Below are positions 36,324-41,928 of a stretch of 41,928 nucleotides of DNA, one piece after another (within the stretch, counting starts at the first letter, position 1; each line of letters starts with the position of its first letter). The stretch is taken from NCBI GenBank assembly GCA_016177925.1, contig JACOUH010000222.1, positions 1 to 41,928 of the forward strand, in the 5' to 3' direction. The DNA comes from Planctomycetota bacterium (GTDB lineage Bacteria > Planctomycetota > Planctomycetia > Gemmatales > Gemmataceae). A program made the position numbers and the translations under genes. The notes under the pieces are model-generated. The model did no database searches, was not told the DNA's origin, and was given only the letters and a program-made list of their open reading frames with translations.

Positions 36324-37265
36324 TCATGGAGTGAGAGGGGTAAAGTAGCAGGCGTGGTCGGCGTGGCCGGTCACGACGGCCTTGCCATCGGGCGTGAAGG
36401 CGATGCAGAAGCCGCCGAATGACCGCAGCTTCTTCGTCAGGATCGCCTTGCCGTCGGCGAGGTTCCAGACGTGCAGCTGCCCGCCGTAGCCGCTCGCCGC
36501 GACCGTCTTGCCGTCGGGCGACAGGGCCAGGCCGAATGGATCGTCCATCGTCGGCCCCATCTTCCGCTTCTCGGCGCCCGAGGCCACGTCCCAGACGCGC
36601 ACGGTGCGGTCCATGCTTGCCGAGACGACCTCCTTGTCGCCGGGCGCGAACAGCACAGCGAGCACGGCATCGTCGTGGCCCTTGAGGCTCTTCAACTCCT
36701 TGCCCGAGGCAACCTCCCAGACCTTGACGAGCTTGTCGCCGCCGGCCGTGGCCAGCTGCTTGCCGTCGCGGCTGAAGGCGAGGCCGAAGACCGTGCCGGC
36801 GTGGGCGTTGATCGTCTTTTGCTCCTTGCCGTCGGCGACGTTCCACAGCTTCACCGTCTTGTCGGCGCCGGCCGAGGCGAGCGTCTTGCCATCGGGGCTG
36901 AAGGTCACCACGTCGACAATGTTGCCGTGCCCCTTCAGCTCGCGCTGCAGCTTCCCATCGGCGACATTCCAGAGTCGGATCGTTTTGTCATCGCTGCCGG
37001 AGGCGAGCGTCTTGCCATCAGGGGTGAAGGCAACCGAATAGACCGGCTTGGTATGGCCGGCCAGGGTACGGACCTCCTTGCCGGCGGGGAAGGACCAGAG
37101 TTTGACGTCATTGTCGAAGCCGGCGGTGGCGATCTGTTTGCCGTCGGCGCTGAAGGCGACGCCGTGGACGAGGTCTTTGTGTCCCTTCAGTTCCTGCGGC
37201 AGTTGCGCCGCGGCGGCGGGGGTGAGGAACAGGCAAGCGGACAGACTGGCGAGGAAGGTTCTCAT
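36324..37265 (-). CDS. Exported WD40-repeat protein
   Basis: 313 residues. ATG 37265 follows GGAGG and starts a signal peptide ('FLASLSACLFLTPAAAA'). The rest is seven WD40 repeats forming one propeller, with the pattern 'GH...V..VAF.PDGK.LAS...D.T.(K/R)LW.V.DGK', for example 'TLAGHTKPVYSVAFTPDGKT' and 'KTVKLWNVADGKEQKTINAH'. The high repeat identity suggests recent internal duplication. It is probably a protein-binding scaffold outside the cytoplasm; partner unknown. It appears to head a two-gene unit with argG, without obvious functional link. Confidence 0.88.
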   Translation of the reverse strand: MRTFLASLSACLFLTPAAAAQLPQELKGHKDLVHGVAFSADGKQIATAGFDNDVKLWSFPAGKEVRTLAGHTKPVYSVAFTPDGKTLASGSDDKTIRLWNVADGKLQRELKGHGNIVDVVTFSPDGKTLASAGADKTVKLWNVADGKEQKTINAHAGTVFGLAFSRDGKQLATAGGDKLVKVWEVASGKELKSLKGHDDAVLAVLFAPGDKEVVSASMDRTVRVWDVASGAEKRKMGPTMDDPFGLALSPDGKTVAASGYGGQLHVWNLADGKAILTKKLRSFGGFCIAFTPDGKAVVTGHADHACYFTPLTP

Positions 37266-37397
37266 GGCGTGTGCCTCCGTGAGCGGCTCCGTGCGAGGGG
37301 CGGGGATCGTCCCCGCCATTGTGCGGCGCCAGCGCGGCAGAGGGAAGAGAGAAACCGCTGGGCCCGAGCCCTGGGCGCGGTACTTCGTTTTGTTCCC

Positions 37398-37892
37398 CTA
37401 CCCGGCGGCGCCCTCGGCCGGGTGGGCCTCTCGCAATCCGCGGACGATCGCCTCGTAGCGCGGCCCGACCGCCTCGACGATCGCCCGGCGTGACGTTTCG
37501 CCGGTGATCTCCAGGCGAACGCTCAGGCGTTCGCGCGGCAGGCAGCCCGGCACGCGGTCGGCCCACTCGACCAGGCAGACGCCGTCCCCGTCGAAATACT
37601 CGTGGGCGCCGAGGTCGAAGAACTCGCCCTCGCTCCGCAGCCGGTAGGCGTCGAAGTGGTAGATCGGCAGCCGGGCCTCGTATTCCTGGATGAGCACGAA
37701 CGTCGGGCTGCTTACAGCGCCGTTGCGGAGGCCGAGCCCCTCGGCGATGGCGCGGACGAGGTGTGTCTTGCCCGCACCGAGCGGGCCGATCAGCCCGACG
37801 ACCGCCCTGGGAAAGAGCAGTGCGCCCAGCCGCCGGCCGAAGTCCTCGGTAGCCGGCAGGCCCTCCAGGTCGATGCAAAACGATTCCAGCAT
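37398..37892 (-). CDS. tsaE: tRNA threonylcarbamoyladenosine biosynthesis ATPase TsaE
   Basis: 164 residues, a complete TsaE. It assists TsaB-TsaD in making the t6A base of ANN-decoding tRNAs by ATP hydrolysis. Walker A 'GPLGAGKTHL' is at 36-45, 'SSPTFVLIQEY' at 61-71, 'IYHFDAYRL' at 77-85 and 'VCLVEWADRV' near 105-114, all as in the family. The C-terminal 40 residues extend beyond the shortest homologues. It is followed on the same strand by the WD40 gene after 132 bp. No tsaB or tsaD in the window. Confidence 0.92.
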   Translation of the reverse strand: MLESFCIDLEGLPATEDFGRRLGALLFPRAVVGLIGPLGAGKTHLVRAIAEGLGLRNGAVSSPTFVLIQEYEARLPIYHFDAYRLRSEGEFFDLGAHEYFDGDGVCLVEWADRVPGCLPRERLSVRLEITGETSRRAIVEAVGPRYEAIVRGLREAHPAEGAAG

Positions 37893-38139
37893 GTCTGCCC
37901 GCTTCCTGATCCGTGTCGCGTCACTGCGAGACGATCCGTGAACATTTTACGCCGGGTGGGGACCGGCACGACAGGGGACGGCCGACGAGCTTGCCCGGCC
38001 CGCACTTCTTCCCCACTCGGTCCCCTGCACCGGAGAGAACTTGGGAAAAAGGTTGAGGCGTCCCCCGAGCCCTCGATAAAGTGATAGAGGGGCTTCACGA
38101 GCCCTTGAGGGAGGAGCCCCCAGCCCGGGAGTATCGACG

Positions 38140-38559
38140 ATGACGATTACGAAGACGCTCGGCGTGGCCCTTCTCTGCGGCGCGGCGCTGTGCTGCCCTT
38201 CCGTCCGTGCCGACGACGTGCCCAACTTCAAAAAGCGTGGCGACCTGGAGAGGAAATGGGTCTCCCAGGTCTGCGTGCCCATCATCAAGGCGGCCCGTCC
38301 CTCGGCGAAGGACCCGGCGCTGGTAAGTTTCGAGTACAAGGACCCCAAGCCCGGTCGCAAGGAACTGCACATCAAGGGCCGTTTCAAGGGCCGCGTCAGC
38401 AACCGCGACTACACCGCCAACATGGTCGTCCATATCGACGCCCACGACAGGGAATCGTGGGAGGTCCTTCGCATCGACTACGACGACAACAGCACGAACG
38501 TTGTCAGCTACAGCCGCAAGAACATCGAGGCCCTCATCAAAAAGTTCAACGGCGAGTGA
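38140..38559 (+). CDS. Small secreted protein, tandem paralogue 1
   Basis: 139 residues with a signal peptide ending near 'SVRADD'. The mature part opens 'DDVPNFKKRGD' and closes 'SYSRKNIEALIKKFN'. Its middle has alternating strands ('KELHIKGRFKGRVSNRDYTA', 'WEVLRIDYDD'). It is clearly homologous along its whole length to the next gene (38709-39125), sharing DDVPNF.KRGD, K.ARP..KD, KPGR.EL, Y.A..VV.ID, WEV.RIDY.DN and YSRKN.E.L.K.FN. No known domain is recognised; the size and a beta-sheet plus C-terminal helix suggest a small extracytoplasmic binding protein. GC-rich with normal codon use. Confidence 0.75.
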   Translation: MTITKTLGVALLCGAALCCPSVRADDVPNFKKRGDLERKWVSQVCVPIIKAARPSAKDPALVSFEYKDPKPGRKELHIKGRFKGRVSNRDYTANMVVHIDAHDRESWEVLRIDYDDNSTNVVSYSRKNIEALIKKFNGE

Positions 38560-38708
38560 GTGACCCCCCTAAGAATGGGGGAGGCGGACGCTGATCCCGC
38601 TTCCTGGGGGATCGGTGGACTGATGTTCCCTGGACGCGCAGCGTTTGCCTTGCTGTGAGCGTGGGTGTCGGAAGGAACTCGTTTTTCGTGTTGGGAGGTG
38701 TTGAAGCG

Positions 38709-39125
38709 ATGAAGAACATGTTCAAGGGCGTGGCCCTCCTGTGCGCGGCGGTCCTGGTGGTCCCCGCCGCCCGCGGCGATGACGTCCCCAACTTCAACAA
38801 GCGCGGCGACAGCGACAAGGACTTCGCCAAGCGGGTCGGCATCGCCATCGTCAAGAAGGCTCGCCCGACGACGAAGGATTTCACGCTCCAGGACTACAAG
38901 TTCAAGGAGACCAAGCCCGGCCGCACCGAACTGCGCCTCGAGATCGGTTACAAGGGCGCCACCGGGTTCACCAAGTACACGGCCAAGCCCGTCGTCGTGA
39001 TTGACACGAGCGACAAGGACAAGTGGGAGGTGGTGCGCATCGACTACGAGGACAATAACCGCCTCACGTACAGCCGCAAGAACCTCGAGAACCTGGTCAA
39101 GGAATTCAACGCCGCCTCCAAGTGA
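38709..39125 (+). CDS. Small secreted protein, tandem paralogue 2
   Basis: 138 residues, paralogue of the preceding gene, 149 bp downstream. Signal peptide 'FKGVALLCAAVLVVPAARG', then 'DDVPNFNKRGDSDKDFAKRV'. Compared with paralogue 1 it lacks the Cys of 'SQVCVP' and has a shorter loop before 'YSRKNLENLVKEFN'. The start is taken at ATG 38709 because the signal peptide begins there. A strong terminator follows 19 bp after the stop, so the pair may be one transcript. Function unknown. Confidence 0.75.
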   Translation: MKNMFKGVALLCAAVLVVPAARGDDVPNFNKRGDSDKDFAKRVGIAIVKKARPTTKDFTLQDYKFKETKPGRTELRLEIGYKGATGFTKYTAKPVVVIDTSDKDKWEVVRIDYEDNNRLTYSRKNLENLVKEFNAASK

Positions 39126-39144
39126 GGGCCCCCGGCGCAACAAG

Positions 39145-39175
39145 AAGGCCCAGGCAGATGCCTGGGCCTTTTCGT
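39145..39175. terminator. Terminator after the paralogue pair
   Basis: An 11-12-bp stem, AAGGCCCAGGC and GCCTGGGCCTT (39145-39170), tetraloop AGAT, followed by TTCGTTT. It lies between the paralogue pair (+) and the convergent 125-residue gene (-), and the A-run on its left side could serve the other strand. Confidence 0.85.
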
Positions 39176-39192
39176 TTATCCGATCCCTTGCC

Positions 39193-39570
39193 TCACTCCG
39201 CGTACTCTGCCACGATGCGAGCGATGCGATGGGTCGCGCGGGCCTCGCTGATCCCGTAGTTTTCAGCGACATCGGCAGCAGCGGCGCGGGTGGCCCGATA
39301 CTCGACCACTTCGAGCGGTACTCCTTGCTCGGCGGCCTCGGCGCGAAGCCCCGGCCCGCTGAGCACCAAAACCGCGCCGTGGATGGCCAGGGCCGCCTCC
39401 ACCTCGGGGATTCCCTTCTTGGCGAGCCAGTTGTACTGCTGTTGCAGCAGGCACTCGAACTTGTGCGTGAACTGGTCGTCGTTCAGCTCCCCCGCCCGGT
39501 AGCGGCGCAGCTGGCGATCAAGACGGCGAGCCATCCGAGGCAGGACGAGGTCCATCAGGTCTTTGCTCAT
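39193..39570 (-). CDS. Conserved small helical protein, function unknown
   Basis: 125 residues. ATG 39570 starts 'MSKDLMDLVLPRMARRLDRQ' and is chosen because the conserved-looking sequence begins there. It is mainly helical, with 'ALAIHGAVLVLSGPGLRAEA' in the middle and 'YRATRAAAADVAENYGISEA' near the end; the last part could be a helix-turn-helix ('ATRAAAADVAENYGISEARA'). I recall close relatives in planctomycetes annotated as hypothetical. No signal peptide, so cytoplasmic. DNA binding is a possibility only. Confidence 0.65.
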   Translation of the reverse strand: MSKDLMDLVLPRMARRLDRQLRRYRAGELNDDQFTHKFECLLQQQYNWLAKKGIPEVEAALAIHGAVLVLSGPGLRAEAAEQGVPLEVVEYRATRAAAADVAENYGISEARATHRIARIVAEYAE

Positions 39571-39928
39571 GGGAAACCCTCTTGCTGGATGTCCGTGCCG
39601 GCGCTCGGGGCCGACTGCTTTCGCCAATCGAGCCCCACCATTATTTTAGTTCATCGGACGCTCCCGGAGCAAAGTCAGATGTGCGGGGGATGTGCGCATT
39701 CGTCGCGTCCGCGGGTAAACGGAGCGCACGCAGCGGTTGTACGATCCCTGTGCCCGCCGGTCGTCGACCCCGTGCCGGAATTGCTCAAGAAAAACCTGTC
39801 CTCCGGCCCGTTGCATCCGCCCGCTGCTAGTCCGATAATCTACCTTCACTCCCGGCGCGCCGCCGCGGCCGGATCGGCCGGCCCGGCGGCAGGCGTCCCC
39901 CGATCCCCGCCCGCAACGAGGTCTTCCC
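39571..39928. other. Intergenic region, no feature seen
   Basis: 358 bp between divergent genes. Short open frames exist but none resembles protein. TTATTTTAG near 39641-39649 is the only A+T-rich patch and may be promoter-related. Confidence 0.4.
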
Positions 39929-41200
39929 ATGCGAACGCGACTGTGCCTGACCACGGCATCGCTGCTCCCTGCGCTAATTCTCTGTGTGCCCGCCGCCGCC
40001 GGCAAGGACGAGGCCGCGGCCGGCCCGATCCGCTGGAAGAAGACGGTCATCGACAAGACATTCCGCTCCGAAGGGGTGGCCGTCGCCGACGTCAACAAGG
40101 ACGGCAAGATGGACATCTTGCTCGGCGAGGTCTGGTACGAGGCCCCCGACTGGAAGATGCACGAGATCCGCAAGCCGGCCCGCGACTACGGCAACGGCCT
40201 GGGTGGCTACAGCGAGAGCTTTTGCTGCTGGACCGACGACATCAATGGCGACGGCTGGCAGGACCTGATCGTGATCCGCTTCCCCGGCAAGGTCTGTCAC
40301 TGGTACGAGAACCCCAAGAACAAGCCGGGGCACTGGAAGGAGCACGTCCTGTACGACAACGCCTGCAACGAGACGCCGCAGTACGTCCACCTGTTCCGCA
40401 ACCGTCCGCGCGTCCTCGTCATGGGCGTGCAGCCCATCGGCAAGGGCGACGCCAACGAGGGCCAGATGGTCTGGCTGTCTCCCGGCAAGGACCCGACGCA
40501 ACCGTGGGAGGTTCACCCGATCAGCGAGCCGGGCAAGCCGGGCAAGCCCGCCCCCGGATCGTTCCGGTTCTCGCATGGCCTGGGCATCGGCGATATGAAC
40601 GGCGACGGCCGCCTCGACGTGATCTGCACCGACGGCTGGTGGGAGCAGCCGGAGAAGGTCGAGGACAAACCGTGGAAGTTCCACCCGTTCCGCTTCATCG
40701 AGTCCAAGAAGGAAGACTTTGTCTACGGCCAGGCTTGCGCCGACATGTTCGCCGTCGACCTCGACGGCGACGGCAGAGTCGACATCCTGAGCAGCTCGGC
40801 GCACAAGTACGGCATCTGGGCCGACTTCCAGCGGCCCGGCGGCGGCAACGCGACGCTGCTCCAGCGCCGGACGCTGTTCAAGGACCTCCTGTCCGAGACG
40901 CACGCGCTGCACTTCGTCGACATCAACGGCGACGGCCTGAAAGACATGGTCACGGGCAAGCGCTGGTGGTCGCACGGTCGCGGCGAGCCCGGCTCGGACA
41001 AGCCGCCCATGCTCTACTGGTTCGAGGCGAAGAAGGGCAGGGATGGCACGATCACGTTCACGCCGCACGAGATCGACAACGACTCCGGTATCGGCACGCA
41101 GTTCGTCGTGACAGACTTCAACGGCGATGGGCTGCTCGATATCGTGACGTCCAACAAGAAGGGGACGTACCTGTTCGAGCAGGTTCGCGACAAGAAGTGA
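39929..41200 (+). CDS. Secreted FG-GAP/VCBS-repeat protein
   Basis: 423 residues with a signal peptide ('LLPALILCVPAAAG'). The mature protein is one seven-bladed integrin-type propeller with Ca-binding loops D-x-N/D-x-D-G-x-x-D: 'DVNKDGKMDIL', 'DINGDGWQDLI', 'DMNGDGRLDVI', 'DLDGDGRVDIL', 'DINGDGLKDMV' and 'DFNGDGLLDIV'. The family is amplified in planctomycetes; no enzymatic residue is evident and the function is unknown. It is complete from signal peptide to last blade. The toxin-antitoxin pair follows 72 bp downstream on the same strand, probably with its own promoter (TACAAT at 41230-41235). Confidence 0.85.
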   Translation: MRTRLCLTTASLLPALILCVPAAAGKDEAAAGPIRWKKTVIDKTFRSEGVAVADVNKDGKMDILLGEVWYEAPDWKMHEIRKPARDYGNGLGGYSESFCCWTDDINGDGWQDLIVIRFPGKVCHWYENPKNKPGHWKEHVLYDNACNETPQYVHLFRNRPRVLVMGVQPIGKGDANEGQMVWLSPGKDPTQPWEVHPISEPGKPGKPAPGSFRFSHGLGIGDMNGDGRLDVICTDGWWEQPEKVEDKPWKFHPFRFIESKKEDFVYGQACADMFAVDLDGDGRVDILSSSAHKYGIWADFQRPGGGNATLLQRRTLFKDLLSETHALHFVDINGDGLKDMVTGKRWWSHGRGEPGSDKPPMLYWFEAKKGRDGTITFTPHEIDNDSGIGTQFVVTDFNGDGLLDIVTSNKKGTYLFEQVRDKK

Positions 41201-41272
41201 CCGCCCCAGCGGCCGGGTGCGCGGCGCGGTACAATCATGGAAGAGATTTGCCCTAAAACCGGAGACCGCGCC

Positions 41273-41593
41273 ATGATCCTCCCTGACTTCCTGACTCAGG
41301 ATGCGGACGGAGAAGTTCGCCTGATGGGACATCGTGTCGGCTTGTACAGCGTGGTGCGCTCCTACCAAGAGGGGCACTCGGCGGAACAGATTCACGCCGA
41401 ATTTCCGTCGCTGTCGCTGGCTCACGTCTACAAGGTGCTCGCGTTCTATCTGGAGAACCGGCCCGAGGTAGACGCCTACGCGACGGCGTATCGGGAAGAA
41501 TTGGAGCAGCAGTCGAAGAGCCTGCGCCAGGGACCCAGCCGGGAAGAACTCCAGCGGCGTTGGCAGGAGAAGGGCCTGGGGTCGCTGCCGTGA
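41273..41593 (+). CDS. DUF433-family antitoxin
   Basis: 106 residues. The core 'GEVRLMGHRVGLYSVVRSYQ' with 'EGHSAEQIHAEFPSLSLAHV' is the DUF433 fold, a winged or three-helix DNA-binding domain. The C-terminal 40 residues ('YREELEQQSKSLRQG' onward) form a charged helix that would bind the toxin. DUF433 proteins are regularly encoded directly upstream of DUF5615 PIN-like toxins. ATG 41273 is taken because GGAGA precedes it and DUF433 homology begins soon after. Its stop overlaps the next start (GTGA), so the two are translationally coupled. It probably represses its own operon. Confidence 0.82.
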   Translation: MILPDFLTQDADGEVRLMGHRVGLYSVVRSYQEGHSAEQIHAEFPSLSLAHVYKVLAFYLENRPEVDAYATAYREELEQQSKSLRQGPSREELQRRWQEKGLGSLP

Positions 41594-41928
41594 CACTCCG
41601 TTACGTGCTGGACGAGAATCTGCGCGGCGCCCTGTGGCAGGCGATCCAGCAGCACAACCTTCAAGGGGCCCATGTCCTTGACGCAACCCGCGTCGGCGAT
41701 CCGCCGGACCTGCCCCTCGGCACGAGCGATCCCGACCTGCTCGTGTGGGCGGAGTGCGAGGGCCGGCTGCTCGTCTCCCTTGACAAGAAGACGCTGCTCG
41801 GTCACCTGGCCCAGCACCTCCAGGCTGGACACCACAGTCCCGGAATCCTGCTCGTCACGCCGGGGAGCGTCGTCCCGGCGGTGCTTGGCTACTTGGTCCT
41901 TGCGGCCCACGCGGGGGACCCGGCAGAT
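41590..41928 (+). CDS. DUF5615 PIN-like toxin, 3' end outside the window
   Basis: The frame opens at GTG 41590, overlapping the antitoxin stop by four bases, and runs 113 codons to the window edge. The N-terminus 'LRYVLDENLRGALWQAIQ' has the D-E-N metal-binding motif of PIN-like domains. 'TSDPDLLVWAECEGRLLVSL' followed by 'DKKTLLGHL' supplies the further acidic residues (D-P-D, E, D). DUF5615 is a Mut7-C-like PIN relative and presumed RNase toxin. The last codons visible are past the catalytic core, so most of the protein is here. Confidence 0.78.
   Translation, partial: MTLRYVLDENLRGALWQAIQQHNLQGAHVLDATRVGDPPDLPLGTSDPDLLVWAECEGRLLVSLDKKTLLGHLAQHLQAGHHSPGILLVTPGSVVPAVLGYLVLAAHAGDPAD

Noticed and set aside
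39974..41686. Long minus-strand open frame opposite the FG-GAP and toxin-antitoxin genes
   Set aside because: It spans several convincing plus-strand genes and shows no recognisable domain.

Overview
The window is GC-rich, gene-dense bacterial DNA that looks planctomycetal, most likely from a Gemmata-like lineage. The signs are a DUF1080 protein, very large PQQ/TPR and TPR/FG-GAP/ASPIC-UnbV proteins, an RI-like leucine-rich-repeat protein, WD40 and HEAT-plus-propeller proteins, a Cys-rich protein of a type I associate with planctomycetes, an N-terminal 'LESLEDRNCPA' export motif, and several families of intergenic palindromes. No rRNA, tRNA, CRISPR array, phage gene or transposase was seen.

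Layout. 1-2.6 kb: the end of a ComM/YifB ATPase, then an overlapping two-gene module (RecF/OLD-like AAA ATPase plus a DUF4276/TOPRIM-like protein) that resembles two-component anti-phage systems. 2.9-10.4 kb: a DUF1080 protein; an ECF sigma gene interrupted by an in-frame TGA; a 149-bp MITE-like element starting at that gene's last codon; a HEAT/propeller protein; a secreted beta-helix-type protein interrupted by an in-frame TAG; a ceramidase-like protein. 10.7-24.4 kb: a 1695-residue PQQ/TPR protein, a GT39-like membrane glycosyltransferase carrying an in-frame repeat insertion, a 1251-residue TPR/FG-GAP protein, a nitrilase-family amidohydrolase and a leucine-rich-repeat protein. 24.6-31.7 kb: small lineage-type proteins, leuS with an unusual insertion and deletion, a metal-dependent amidohydrolase, an FHA protein, a Cys-rich protein and a secreted thioredoxin-like protein. 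31.9-41.9 kb: an M1 peptidase fused to an Omp85-like barrel, argG, a WD40 protein, tsaE, a tandem pair of small secreted paralogues, an FG-GAP protein and a DUF433/DUF5615 toxin-antitoxin pair cut by the window end.

Housekeeping genes (leuS, argG, tsaE) are scattered singly among secreted or envelope proteins, and operons are short. The clearest functional pairs are the ATPase/DUF4276 module at the left and the toxin-antitoxin pair at the right. The most unusual signals are two adjacent genes each broken by one in-frame stop, a LeuRS lacking the class Ia SRQRYWG motif while carrying a roughly 90-residue extra segment, and nested palindromes whose copies differ by compensating base changes.
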